Shown: positions 16,126-24,678, counted from the first letter of the stretch. The stretch is 27,098 nucleotides of DNA from JBBECE01 sp964574935 (GCA_964574935.1 CAZNOZ010000029.1:1-27098), one strand, 5' to 3'. Made by a program: numbers and translations. Notes: a model not told the origin generated them from the sequence alone.

Positions 16126-17541
16126 ATGAGCGAGGCGCAGACCAACCTCACCGAATTCACGGTTTCAGAGATTTCGCAGGCGGTCAAACGGACCATCGAG
16201 TCCGCATTCGACCATGTCCGCGTGCGCGGCGAGATCTCCGGCTACCGCGGTCCGCATTCCTCGGGCCACGTCTATTTTTCGCTCAAGGACGACAAGTCGG
16301 CAATCGACGCGGTGATCTGGCGGGGTGTGTTCGGCGCGCTTCGCTTCAAGCCGGAGGAGGGGATGGAGGTCATCGCCACCGGACGGCTGAGCACCTATCC
16401 GCGCTCTTCGAAATACCAGCTCGTCGTCGAGGCGCTCGAACCCGCCGGTGCCGGCGCGCTGATGGCGCTGCTCGAGGCCAGGCGCAAGAAGCTGCTCGCC
16501 GAGGGCCTCTTCGAGGCGGCGCGCAAGAAACCGCTGCCCTATCTGCCGCGGGTGATCGGCGTGGTGACATCACCCACCGGGGCGGTCATTCGTGACATCC
16601 TGCACCGGCTGGCCGACCGCTTTCCCACCCGGGTCGTTGTGTGGCCGGTGCGCGTTCAGGGAGAGAGCTGCGCCGATGAGGTCGCCACGGCCCTGGCCGG
16701 GTTCAACGGCCTGCCCGTCGGGGGCCCCATCCCGCGCCCTGACGTGATCATCGTCGCGCGGGGCGGCGGCTCCATCGAGGACCTGTGGGGCTTCAACGAG
16801 GAGGCGGTGGTGCGCGCCGTCGCCGCCAGCGCCATTCCGGTGATCTCGGCGATCGGGCACGAGACCGACACCACCCTTGTCGACTTCGCCGCCGACATTC
16901 GCGCACCCACACCCACCGGGGCCGCCGAGATGGTCGTCCCGGTGCGTGGCGAACTTGTCGAACTGGTGGAAAGCTTCGGTCGGCGGGGCCGGACGGGCCA
17001 TCGCCGCGCGTTGGCGGCTCGCCGCGACCGGCTGAAGGCGGCCGCGGCGGGATTGCCGCGCCCCGCCGAACTTGTCGCAACCGCCCGGCAGCGGGCCGAC
17101 ATCGCGTCCATGCGTCTGGCCGGCAGTCTCCGGGCGCTTCTGCACAACAAATCGGCCGGCCTCGCGGCGCTCGGCCCCCGCGTCTCGGCTGCCGCGATCC
17201 GCCGCCGCCACGCCGAGCTGGCCGATCGAACCGGGCGCATTTTGGCGCGCCTCGCACCCGCAATGGCGCGCCGGCTTGAGCGGGCAACTTCCACCTTCAA
17301 CACCGCCGCCAAGCTGCTGACGTCGCTCGGATACACCAATGTGCTCGAACGCGGTTTTGCGCTGGCGCTCGACGAGGCGGGCGCCATTTTGCGCTCGACA
17401 TCTGCACTGCCGCCCGGCACCGCATTCTCGCTTCGCCTGGCCGATGGCGAGGTGGCGGCACGAGCCGAGGGTGGGGGCGGCCGGCCCAGAAAACCGCCCC
17501 GCACGTCCCGGGATCCCGGCGATCAGAAAACCCTGTTTTGA
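16126..17541 (+). CDS. xseA: Exodeoxyribonuclease VII large subunit
   Basis: XseA is the catalytic subunit of the single-strand-specific exonuclease VII used in mismatch repair and recombination. The 471-residue protein has an N-terminal OB-fold (about 10-105, with RVRGEISGYRG and HVYFSLKDD), the catalytic domain with GVVTSPTGAVIRDI, ARGGGSIEDLWGFNEE and SAIGHETDTTLVDF, and a long helical Arg/Ala-rich part. There is no Shine-Dalgarno before the ATG at 16126. The small subunit gene xseB is not in the window. The DUF2093 gene follows 31 bp later. Confidence 0.97.
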   Translation: MSEAQTNLTEFTVSEISQAVKRTIESAFDHVRVRGEISGYRGPHSSGHVYFSLKDDKSAIDAVIWRGVFGALRFKPEEGMEVIATGRLSTYPRSSKYQLVVEALEPAGAGALMALLEARRKKLLAEGLFEAARKKPLPYLPRVIGVVTSPTGAVIRDILHRLADRFPTRVVVWPVRVQGESCADEVATALAGFNGLPVGGPIPRPDVIIVARGGGSIEDLWGFNEEAVVRAVAASAIPVISAIGHETDTTLVDFAADIRAPTPTGAAEMVVPVRGELVELVESFGRRGRTGHRRALAARRDRLKAAAAGLPRPAELVATARQRADIASMRLAGSLRALLHNKSAGLAALGPRVSAAAIRRRHAELADRTGRILARLAPAMARRLERATSTFNTAAKLLTSLGYTNVLERGFALALDEAGAILRSTSALPPGTAFSLRLADGEVAARAEGGGGRPRKPPRTSRDPGDQKTLF

Positions 17542-17572
17542 TTTTCAGATGCATGGCGCATAATCGAGCCCG

Positions 17573-17785
17573 ATGAACATCTTGGACCAGAATTTCAAAC
17601 CTGCCGAAGCGGTCGTGCGCTATCTCGACGCCGACTATGTCGTCGTCAAGCCGGGCAGCTTCGTGCGCTGCGCGATCACCGGCAAGGCGATTCCTCTGGA
17701 CGAGCTCTCCTACTGGAGCGTCGACCGCCAGGAGCCGTACGCCGACGCCAAGGCCGCCTACGAGGCATATCTGAGGGCTCGCTGA
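17573..17785 (+). CDS. DUF2093 domain-containing protein
   Basis: This is a 70-residue cytosolic protein of unknown function. It has an N-terminal FKPAEAVVRYLDADYVVVKPG strand region and the conserved FVRCAITGKAIPLDELSYWS block, and no membrane segment. The family is small and nearly restricted to Alphaproteobacteria; it usually lies next to lpxK or xseA. Here it follows xseA and lies eight bases before a glycosyltransferase gene, likely in one operon. Confidence 0.88.
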   Translation: MNILDQNFKPAEAVVRYLDADYVVVKPGSFVRCAITGKAIPLDELSYWSVDRQEPYADAKAAYEAYLRAR

Positions 17786-17793
17786 GCCCGCGC

Positions 17794-18912
17794 ATGCGCG
17801 TCCTGTTCGTCTCCAACGGTCATGGCGAAGACTCCATGGCGGCCCAGATCGCGCGCCGCCTGCCGACGCCTGTCGAGGCCGACGCCTATCCGACGCTGGG
17901 CGCCGGAAGAGCCTACGAAGGGGTCTGTCCGGTGGTCGGCCCGCGCGCGCAGCTCGCCACTCAAGGCGAGCGCATGTTCCGGGGCTCGCATGTTCAGGAT
18001 ATTCCGACAGCCAGGCCCGGCGCCGCGTGGCGGGCCATCCGATTCATGCGCAACGCGCGCCGACGCTACGACAGGATCGTCGTGCTCGGCGACATGGTCG
18101 GCGTGGCGTTGTGCTGGCTCGCCGGGGCCCCCATCGCCGTCTATGTTGACGTGTTCAAATACGGTCAGGCCCACCGCTACAGCCTCATCGAGCGGTGGAT
18201 GATCCGGCGCGCCGTCCGAACCGTCTTCAACCGCGACGACGTCCTTGCGGGCCAGCTGCGCGCCGCCGGCATCGACGCGAGGTCTGCCGGCAACATCATG
18301 ATGGATACCATAGAGCGAGGCGACTACGACCCGGCGCCGAAGCGCGCCCACGAACTCGTCCTTGTCATCCTGCCCGGCAGCCGCGCCGTCGCATCCCGTC
18401 AGTTTGCCATCCAGGCGGACGCAGTCCGCGTGCTGCCCCTCGATCTGATGCCGGATGTCTTCGTCGCCCTGGCGCCGGGGATCGAACCCGAGATGCTGGC
18501 CGAGGCGGCGGGGTTGCACTGGCATCCTCCGACCTCCGAAAAGGGGGCGGATCTGGGACGGCTGGTCGGCGGCGAATTGGTGTTCCACCTCGCCCGGGGC
18601 TCTCTGGGCAATCTTCTGGAGACCGCCGACGTCGTGCTGTCGCTGGCCGGCACCGCCACCTGGCAGGCGATCGGCCTGGGCAAGCCGGTTGTGAGCACGC
18701 TCTCCGCACCAACCCGCCGCAAGCGCCTCCGGGACGAGGCGGCCCTGACCGGCCCGGCGCGACAGGTTTGCAGTGCCGACCCCGAGGAGGTCGCCGGTGC
18801 GCTGACGACTTTGTTGTCCGACCCCGGGGAACGCGCGCGGCGCGGTGCCATCGGCCGCCGGCAAATGGGCTCCCCGGGCGCCATCGACGCGATCATCGCC
18901 GAGCTGGCCTAG
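17794..18912 (+). CDS. Lipid-A-disaccharide-synthase-related glycosyltransferase (TIGR03492-like)
   Basis: The 372-residue protein starts MRVLFVSNGHGEDSMAAQIA and continues with YPTLGAGRAYEGVCPVVGP, which I recognise as the pattern of the LpxB-related family described from cyanobacteria and Deinococcus. The C-terminal half has VLSLAGTATWQAIGLGKPVV, a GT-B type donor-binding segment as in LpxB and MurG. It is predicted to transfer a sugar at the membrane surface, but donor and acceptor are unknown. True LpxB would sit in an lpxD-fabZ-lpxA operon, so this is probably a second enzyme. It follows DUF2093 by eight bases and overlaps the convergent DUF374 gene by four. It sits where waaA and lpxK lie in many Rhizobiales. 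Family assignment is from memory of the motif. Confidence 0.72.
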   Translation: MRVLFVSNGHGEDSMAAQIARRLPTPVEADAYPTLGAGRAYEGVCPVVGPRAQLATQGERMFRGSHVQDIPTARPGAAWRAIRFMRNARRRYDRIVVLGDMVGVALCWLAGAPIAVYVDVFKYGQAHRYSLIERWMIRRAVRTVFNRDDVLAGQLRAAGIDARSAGNIMMDTIERGDYDPAPKRAHELVLVILPGSRAVASRQFAIQADAVRVLPLDLMPDVFVALAPGIEPEMLAEAAGLHWHPPTSEKGADLGRLVGGELVFHLARGSLGNLLETADVVLSLAGTATWQAIGLGKPVVSTLSAPTRRKRLRDEAALTGPARQVCSADPEEVAGALTTLLSDPGERARRGAIGRRQMGSPGAIDAIIAELA

Positions 18913-19640
18913 CCGCGCGGCGGGTCCCCGTCGGCGATCGCGAAGGCGCGTTCAAGGGTCCGGTCGAGCGCCGTCCCGACTCGCTCCGAGTAGGGCCCAA
19001 GCTCCGCGGCGTCGCCGGGCACCCACACCGGCTCACCCATCACCACCGCGATGCGCGAGAACGGATAGTTGATCTGAACCTTGTCCCACTGACTTTCGAT
19101 CACGCGCCGCCGTGAGGTCGCAATATTGAACGGAACGATCGGCCGACCGGACAGTTTCGCCAGCAGCGGCAGCCCGTCGCTGACCTCGCGCCCCGGGATC
19201 GGCGGCACATCGCCGGTCAGGCCGATACTGTCGCCACTCGCCAGAACCCTGAGCATCCGCCGGACCGCGGCCGTCCCGCCTGTACCGCTCGGCTCCTTGA
19301 AATTGGCCCCCGATCCTTCGATCAGCCGCAATCCCATCGACCCCGCGGCCCCCGCCACGATCTGTCCATCGGGGTGGCGGGAGATCAGGATATGCATGCG
19401 GGCCTCGTCCGGGGAGAGAACCGCAAAGGTCAGAAATCCCTGCCCGTGCCAACAGGTGAGGATGAACGGCATCAAATCGCGCAGCCTGTCGAGGGCGTCG
19501 GGCGGCTCGTAGGTCACGCCGGACGTGGCCGACACGAGGCGGATCCACCCACCCACAAGCACCGCTCCGGCGGCGCGTCGCAGCCACAGCGAGGCGGGCG
19601 AGGCCCGGTCCCGGTCAGTGAGCCCGGTCGCTTCGGGCAT
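18909..19640 (-). CDS. DUF374 lysophospholipid acyltransferase family protein
   Basis: The 243-residue protein resembles the DUF374 branch of the PlsC/LpxL-like acyltransferases. It has a hydrophobic N-terminal helix (about 22-40), CWHGQGFL, the SRHPDGQIVA block, an LTGDVPPIPG segment corresponding to the DVP motif of alphaproteobacterial members, and LSGRPIVPFNIATSRRR. It is likely an inner-membrane enzyme acting on a lipid or lipid A precursor; the substrate is unknown. The frame is open to 19670; the ATG at 19640 is the likely start and overlaps the DUF4170 end by 26 bp. It is the third gene of the cysQ-DUF4170-DUF374 operon. Confidence 0.87.
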   Translation of the reverse strand: MPEATGLTDRDRASPASLWLRRAAGAVLVGGWIRLVSATSGVTYEPPDALDRLRDLMPFILTCWHGQGFLTFAVLSPDEARMHILISRHPDGQIVAGAAGSMGLRLIEGSGANFKEPSGTGGTAAVRRMLRVLASGDSIGLTGDVPPIPGREVSDGLPLLAKLSGRPIVPFNIATSRRRVIESQWDKVQINYPFSRIAVVMGEPVWVPGDAAELGPYSERVGTALDRTLERAFAIADGDPPRG

Positions 19641-19869
19641 CGCGCTCAGGGTCGAGCAGCCGGTGAACATGCACGATGAAGTAGCGCATGTGCGCGTTGT
19701 CGACGCTCTCCTGCGCCTTGCGCTTCCAAACGTCGTACGCCGACTTGTAGTCGGGATATACGCCCACCATGTCGACGGCGCTCAAATCGCGGAACACGAC
19801 CTCGTCGAGCTCCTCGAGTTCGCCCCCGATCACAAGATGCAGCAGCTGCTTGCCGGGCTTCTCCGTCAT
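19615..19869 (-). CDS. DUF4170 domain-containing protein
   Basis: This is a small soluble protein of 84 residues, starting MTEKPGKQLLHLVIGGELEE and containing VGVYPDYKSAYDVWKRKAQ and the end block MRYFIVHVHRLLDP. The family is conserved in Alphaproteobacteria, has no known function and typically sits between cysQ and the DUF374/waaA genes. Its ATG overlaps the cysQ stop codon (ATGA), indicating translational coupling. The open frame extends further upstream but inside cysQ, so the short start is chosen. Confidence 0.88.
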   Translation of the reverse strand: MTEKPGKQLLHLVIGGELEELDEVVFRDLSAVDMVGVYPDYKSAYDVWKRKAQESVDNAHMRYFIVHVHRLLDPERDARSDRAH

Positions 19870-20699
19870 CGCCGTTCCCGCTCCGGTTCGACCCGGGATT
19901 CGGGCGGGCAGTCGTAGGCGGCCTTGAGCGCGGCATGCAGCGCCGGGCGAAGCGCTTCGGTGCGGGTCGCGGCCAAGGCGCCGTGGGTGGTTTCGGCACG
20001 ATCGAACAGCGGCGGGCCGGCGCACACGTCCTCGAGCGCGATCCCGCATTCGGACAGGATGAGCGTCGCCGCCGCGATGTCCCAGTCATGCACCCCGTCG
20101 GAAGTCGCCACCGCGTCAACCTCGCCGTTCGCCACCTGCATCAGCCGATAGGCCAGGGAGGGGATCAGCTTGCCGTGCCGGTAGTCAAGGCCGAGCGCGC
20201 TGAGTTCGCGATGCACGGATCGAGGCGCGGGGATGATCGCCCGATGGGGGCCGGCCTCGCCGGCCTCGATCGGCCGGCCGTTGAGCCTGGCGCCGCCGCC
20301 AAGTACCGCGTCATAAAGCTCGTCGCGAACCGGCGCGTAGATCACACCGACGACCGGGGTGCCCTTTTCCACGATCGCCACGGAGATCACCCAGCCGTCC
20401 TCGCCGCCGATGAACGCCCGCGTGCCGTCGATCGGATCGACCACGAAAACCCTCGGGCTGATCAGGCGCCCGGCCTCGCCGCTCTCCTCGCTCAGCCAGC
20501 CGTAGTCCGGCCGAGCCTGGCGAAGCACTTGGCCGAGATACTCATCGACCTTGATGTCGGCTTCGGAGACCGGAGAGGCGCCTTGCTTTGTCCAGCTCTT
20601 CACCTCGCCCCGAAATAGCCCGAGGGCGAGAATGCCGGCGGCGACCGTGGCGTTTTTGACCAGTTCGACGTCCTGCGTGAGGTCGGAGGTTGTCACCAT
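19866..20699 (-). CDS. cysQ: 3'(2'),5'-bisphosphate nucleotidase (CysQ / inositol monophosphatase family)
   Basis: This is a Mg-dependent, Li-sensitive phosphatase that removes the 3' phosphate of PAP from sulfate assimilation. The 277-residue protein has metal-binding WLSEES (about 68-73), DPIDGTRAFIGG (88-99) and DWDIAAATLIL (about 212-222). An inositol-1-phosphatase activity is a possible alternative, since the families share the motifs. The ATG at 20699 is chosen; the frame is open to 20774, but that part looks non-coding. First gene of a three-gene minus-strand unit. Confidence 0.9.
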   Translation of the reverse strand: MVTTSDLTQDVELVKNATVAAGILALGLFRGEVKSWTKQGASPVSEADIKVDEYLGQVLRQARPDYGWLSEESGEAGRLISPRVFVVDPIDGTRAFIGGEDGWVISVAIVEKGTPVVGVIYAPVRDELYDAVLGGGARLNGRPIEAGEAGPHRAIIPAPRSVHRELSALGLDYRHGKLIPSLAYRLMQVANGEVDAVATSDGVHDWDIAAATLILSECGIALEDVCAGPPLFDRAETTHGALAATRTEALRPALHAALKAAYDCPPESRVEPERERR

Positions 20700-20939
20700 T
20701 GTCGGGCGGTTTGCGCGGGTTCGGGTTGCGGTGCCTTGACTTAGGCAAGGGCGGTTGGCGAGGCAAGCGAGCAATATCTAAACAAAGCTCTTCGGACCGG
20801 GTCAGACGCTGCTAACCCTTTTTGAAACAAGACAAACTTAACCCCATTCCTTAAGCGGAATCCAAGCCGCCGCGGGTAGTTTGGGCGCATCAGCGAGAGA
20901 CGAAACGAAGCTCTCGGAAGTTAGCAGTGAGGCAACACG
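20700..20939. other. 240-bp divergent intergenic region between cysQ and the DUF6101-like gene
   Basis: This stretch is visibly richer in A/T than its surroundings. It holds the imperfect inverted repeat TGCCTTGACTTAGGCA (20732-20747), an inverted repeat CTTAA-N9-TTAAG (20837-20855), and the pair CTGCTAAC (20809-20816) and GTTAGCAG (20920-20927). The latter is just before the ribosome-binding site of the downstream gene. No confident promoter was found for either direction. CtrA sites have TTAA-N7-TTAA, so the N9 spacing does not fit. Confidence 0.5.
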
Positions 20940-21452
20940 ATGCGTGGTGACGCGGGCGACACCTTGGGTGCCGCAATCGTATCGGGTGAGACAGGCAGGT
21001 ACCCCTCCGAGTTGCGGGGCGCCAACGACAACGGCGCCCCCGTCGAGGAGCGCACCATCACCTTGCGCCGGAAGCTCCCCAAGAGCGGGGTGACAATCAA
21101 GGTCAAGGTGGCGGTCGCCGACTTCATCGGCGTTGCCGTCTCCACCACCATCAACGACGACGGGGTGCTTTTCTCGGCCGTGGATCTCGTCCACTCCGAC
21201 CCCGACCTCAATTATCGTGTGTTCGAGGAAGAGGGGAACAACACGGTGGTCGCCGAGTGGCAGAACTGGGGTCGCCAGCTCTCACTGCCGCTCTACATCC
21301 GGGCCGGCAACGGCAATCTGATCGCCTACTCCCAGCAGGTTGGCGGCGTTCTGATTGGCGACACCTCAATGCGCCGCAGGCTCGGACCGGAGGCCGGGCG
21401 CCGCCCGCGCTTCCTCAATCGGCGCCAGCTCGGAATCGTGGTCTCGAACTAG
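20940..21452 (+). CDS. Conserved hypothetical protein, DUF6101-like
   Basis: The 170-residue product has no signal peptide or membrane helix. Its middle (about 37-140) alternates beta-strand-like segments (RTITLRRKLPKSGVTIKVKV, FIGVAVST, YRVFEEEGNNTVVAEW) and it ends in a basic RRPRFLNRRQLGIVVSN. I think it belongs to the alphaproteobacterial DUF6101 family often found near ubiA and cysQ, but this is from memory. The RWS-poor, PilZ-like beta pattern is not convincing enough to claim c-di-GMP binding. GAGG lies eight bases upstream of the ATG. It overlaps convergent ubiA by four bases. Confidence 0.8.
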   Translation: MRGDAGDTLGAAIVSGETGRYPSELRGANDNGAPVEERTITLRRKLPKSGVTIKVKVAVADFIGVAVSTTINDDGVLFSAVDLVHSDPDLNYRVFEEEGNNTVVAEWQNWGRQLSLPLYIRAGNGNLIAYSQQVGGVLIGDTSMRRRLGPEAGRRPRFLNRRQLGIVVSN

Positions 21453-22393
21453 AAATAGTACTCGATCCAGTAGCTGACGGTCACCGCCAGCCCCACCCAG
21501 CCATTCGATCTGAAGCGAACCAGGCAATTGCCGGGGTCGTCCGGATCGAGGGTGACGAGCTGCCAAACAAGGATGGCGGGTCCGAGCCAACTCACCCACA
21601 AGAACACGGCACCCGCGCTGGCCGCCAGTCCGGCGGCGATCCACAGCGCCGTGGCCGCGGCGTAGCACACCGCCACCGCCAACCGGGCGTGACGGCCGAA
21701 CAGGCGCGCCGTCGACCGGATGCCGACCAATGCGTCGTCTTCCCGGTCCTGCAGCGCATAGATCGTGTCGTACCCGATCACCCAGACAATCGAGCCGACG
21801 TAAAGCAGCACCGCCGGCACATGCAGCGCCCCGAGCTCCGACGCCCAGCCCATCAGCGCCCCCCAGGAAAAGGCGAGGCCCAGAAACAGCTGCGGCCACC
21901 AGGTAATCCTCTTCATGAACGGGTAGATCGCCACCAACACCAGCGAGGCGAGGCCGAGCCAGATGGTGAAGGAGTTGAACTGCACCAGCACCGCGAGCCC
22001 GATCAGCCCCAGCACCGCCATGAAGACCAGGCCCTGGGTCACGCTGACCCGCCCCGAAGCGAGCGGGCGCGATCGGGTGCGCGCCACCGACCTGTCGAGA
22101 TCGCGGTCAACCAGGTCGTTGTAGACGCAGCCCGCGCTGCGCATCGCGATCGCGCCGATCAGGAACCAGATCACCGTGATCGTCGGAAATGCGGTCATCG
22201 GCCGTGCCACCGCCGCCAACGCCAGCGACATCGCGCACGGCCAGAACAGGAGCCAGTATCCGATCGGCCGGTCGAACCTCGCCATGCGCAGGAAGGGTCT
22301 GACGCTCTCCGGCGCCAGCCGGTCCACCCAGTTGACAGCCGGCGCGTCGGGCATTCGCCCGCCGCGGTCAGCCTTGTTCGGGTCAGATTGCAT
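21449..22393 (-). CDS. ubiA: 4-hydroxybenzoate polyprenyltransferase
   Basis: UbiA attaches the polyprenyl tail to 4-hydroxybenzoate in ubiquinone synthesis at the inner membrane. The 314-residue protein has about eight or nine transmembrane segments. The first Asp-rich motif is NDLVDRDLD (about 92-100) and the second is YDTIYALQDREDD, both Mg-prenyl-diphosphate sites. FDRPIGYWLLFWPC near the N-terminus is characteristic of UbiA rather than CyoE or MenA. The ATG at 22393 is used; one at 22354 is possible, and neither has a clear ribosome-binding site. Divergent from rsmE. Confidence 0.96.
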   Translation of the reverse strand: MQSDPNKADRGGRMPDAPAVNWVDRLAPESVRPFLRMARFDRPIGYWLLFWPCAMSLALAAVARPMTAFPTITVIWFLIGAIAMRSAGCVYNDLVDRDLDRSVARTRSRPLASGRVSVTQGLVFMAVLGLIGLAVLVQFNSFTIWLGLASLVLVAIYPFMKRITWWPQLFLGLAFSWGALMGWASELGALHVPAVLLYVGSIVWVIGYDTIYALQDREDDALVGIRSTARLFGRHARLAVAVCYAAATALWIAAGLAASAGAVFLWVSWLGPAILVWQLVTLDPDDPGNCLVRFRSNGWVGLAVTVSYWIEYYF

Positions 22394-22460
22394 CGGCGCG
22401 ATCTGTGGGATAAGTCCGCCGGAACGCTAGACGCGCCCCCCGGGAAGTCAAGTCGCCGCC

Positions 22461-23210
22461 ATGCCGCGCACCCACGCCTCTCTGCCGCGCCTGTTCGTGG
22501 AGCCGGACCTCGTCAAGGGCGCCGCGATCACCCTCGACCCGGACCAGCGCAGCCGTCTGGTCAATGTTCTGCGCCTGAAGCAGGGCGACCATCTGGTTGC
22601 CTTCAATGGCAGGGACGGGGCCTGGTTGAGCGCCTTGGGACTCGCCGGGCGCCGGCAGGCCGAACTGATTGCGATCGAGCCCATCGCGCCGCAGAGCTCG
22701 CCTTCGGATCTGTGGTTGTTCTTCGCGCCGGTCAAATCGGCGCGCCTCGACTACATGGTCCAGAAGGCGACCGAGATGGGCGCCGCGCACATCCAGCCGG
22801 TGATCACCCGGCGCACCGTGGCGGGACGGGTCAATCTGGCGCGCATGCGGGCCAACGTCATCGCAGCTTCCGAGCAATGCGAAGTGCTCGCCGTCCCCGA
22901 GGTCCACGATCCGGTCCGTCTGGACCATCTGATCGAGACCTGGGCCGATACCCATCCGGGCCGCAGGCTCGTCTTCGCCGATGAAGGGGAGGGCTCGGGG
23001 AGCACGCTTCGGGCCCTCAAATCCATCGCCGGCGATCCCGTCGGGCTGCTGATCGGGCCGGAGGGCGGCTTTTCCGACGCCGAACGAGCGTTGCTGCGCG
23101 CCCAGCGGTTCGTGGTCGCCATCAGCCTCGGACCGCGAATCCTGCGCGCCGACACCGCGGCAGTGGCGGCGCTGGCAGCCATTCAGGCATCCATCGGCGA
23201 CTGGCGATAA
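22461..23210 (+). CDS. rsmE: 16S rRNA m3U1498 methyltransferase RsmE
   Basis: This SPOUT-fold methyltransferase modifies U1498 of 16S rRNA. The 249-residue protein has an N-terminal PUA-like domain (RLFVEPDL, RLKQGDHLVAFNGRDG) and a C-terminal trefoil knot with ASEQCEV, LLIGPEGGFSDAE and LGPRILRADTAAVAAL, the family signature. Normal length. It is followed 94 bp later by gshA, an order often seen in Rhizobiales. Confidence 0.97.
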   Translation: MPRTHASLPRLFVEPDLVKGAAITLDPDQRSRLVNVLRLKQGDHLVAFNGRDGAWLSALGLAGRRQAELIAIEPIAPQSSPSDLWLFFAPVKSARLDYMVQKATEMGAAHIQPVITRRTVAGRVNLARMRANVIAASEQCEVLAVPEVHDPVRLDHLIETWADTHPGRRLVFADEGEGSGSTLRALKSIAGDPVGLLIGPEGGFSDAERALLRAQRFVVAISLGPRILRADTAAVAALAAIQASIGDWR

Positions 23211-23304
23211 TCCCTTTGACCTCAACGGCCGGCTCGCTATTGTCGCGCCGGCTTCGGCCCCGCCCCTCCCGCCTGTCGGTCACCCATCGAACCGGATCCT
23301 TCGC

Positions 23305-24678
23305 TTGTCGGTTGCCTCGAAAGCTTCGAACAAACCGATTGAATCGCGTGACGATCTCGTGGTTGCGCTGGAGGCTGGCTGCAAGCCGCCGCAAGATTGG
23401 CGGATCGGTACCGAACACGAGAAGTTCGTCTTCTTTTCCGATACGCACGCACCGGTTCCTCACCAGGGAAAGCGGGGAATCGGTGTGTTGCTCGAAAGAC
23501 TGGGGGAGGCGCTGGGCGCCGAGCCCGTCCTCGAGGACGGCAAGACCATCGGGCTCAACATGCCCGAGGCGCAATGCGCCATCTCGCTCGAACCAGGCGG
23601 CCAACTCGAGCTCTCCGGGGCGCCGCTCGACTCCATTCACCAGACCTGCACCGAGACCCACAATCATCTGAAGGCCGTGCGTGAGGTCGCCGAGCCGATG
23701 GGAATCGGGTTCCTCGGCATCGGCATGGCGCCCACCTGGCGGCTCGACGACGTGCCGCAGATGCCCAAGGCCCGTTACGCGATCATGGCCCCCTACATGG
23801 AACAGGTTGGCACCCTCGGCACCTCGATGATGCGCCGCACCTGCACGGTGCAGGCCAACCTCGATTTCGGCTCCGAGGCCGATATGATCAGGAAGATGCG
23901 GGTGTCGCTGGCGCTGCAGCCGATCGCCACCGCGATCTTTGCCAATTCGCCCTTCGTCGACGGCAAGCCCTCGGGCTACCTGTCGTTCCGAAGCCACGTA
24001 TGGCTGCACACCGACCCCGACCGCACCGGCATGCTGCCCTTCGTGTTCGAAGAGGGAATGGGCTTCGAGCGCTACGCCGACTACGCGCTCGACGTGCCGA
24101 TGTACTTCGTCATTCGCGACGGGCGCTACATCGACTGCGCCGGCCAGTCCTTCCGCGACTTCCTCGCAGGGACGCTGCCCGCGCTGCCGGGGGAGCTGCC
24201 CACCCACGCCGACTGGGACAATCACCTTTCGACTATCTTCCCCGAGGTGCGCATGAAGAGCTGGCTGGAAATGCGCGGCGCCGATTGTGGTCCCTGGGAG
24301 GAAATCTGCGCCCTGCCGGCTTTGTGGGCGGGGCTGCTCCTCGACGCCGATTCGCTTGCGGCGGCCTGGGATCTGGTGAGCGACTGGAACCAGTCGGAGC
24401 GCCAGAGCCTGCGCGAGGAGGTGCCCAGAAGTGCGCTGCGGACGGAGTTTCGCGATGGCACGGTGCTGGACGTCGCGCGGCAGATGGTGGAGCTGTCGCG
24501 GGCCGGCCTGCGCCGCCGCGATCGCCGCAACTGGGAGGATTTGAACGAGGAAGTTCATCTGGCGCCGGTGCAGATGATCGTCGACAGCGGCAAGACGATG
24601 GCCGAGCGTCTGCTCGATCTCTACCATGGGGCCTGGGAAGGGGATCTCGACGAGATCTTCGACGCCCGCGCCTATTGA
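23305..24678 (+). CDS. gshA: Glutamate-cysteine ligase, plant/alphaproteobacterial type
   Basis: This enzyme makes gamma-glutamylcysteine, the first step of glutathione synthesis, in the cytosol. The protein is 457 residues and shows WRIGTEHEKFVFF at about 32-44, MGIGFLGIGMAPTW, RYAIMAPYM and MMRRTCTVQANLDFGSE, typical of the class shared with plants rather than of E. coli GshA. The start is a TTG at 23305 with GGA about ten bases upstream; no ATG in this frame suits the family N-terminus. It converges with the IalB gene, with 28 bp between the stops and no obvious terminator hairpin. Confidence 0.95.
   Translation: MSVASKASNKPIESRDDLVVALEAGCKPPQDWRIGTEHEKFVFFSDTHAPVPHQGKRGIGVLLERLGEALGAEPVLEDGKTIGLNMPEAQCAISLEPGGQLELSGAPLDSIHQTCTETHNHLKAVREVAEPMGIGFLGIGMAPTWRLDDVPQMPKARYAIMAPYMEQVGTLGTSMMRRTCTVQANLDFGSEADMIRKMRVSLALQPIATAIFANSPFVDGKPSGYLSFRSHVWLHTDPDRTGMLPFVFEEGMGFERYADYALDVPMYFVIRDGRYIDCAGQSFRDFLAGTLPALPGELPTHADWDNHLSTIFPEVRMKSWLEMRGADCGPWEEICALPALWAGLLLDADSLAAAWDLVSDWNQSERQSLREEVPRSALRTEFRDGTVLDVARQMVELSRAGLRRRDRRNWEDLNEEVHLAPVQMIVDSGKTMAERLLDLYHGAWEGDLDEIFDARAY

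Noticed and set aside
20837..20855. CtrA box upstream of the DUF6101-like gene
   Set aside because: The TTAA half sites are nine bases apart, whereas CtrA needs TTAA-N7-TTAA. Only an inverted repeat is reported.
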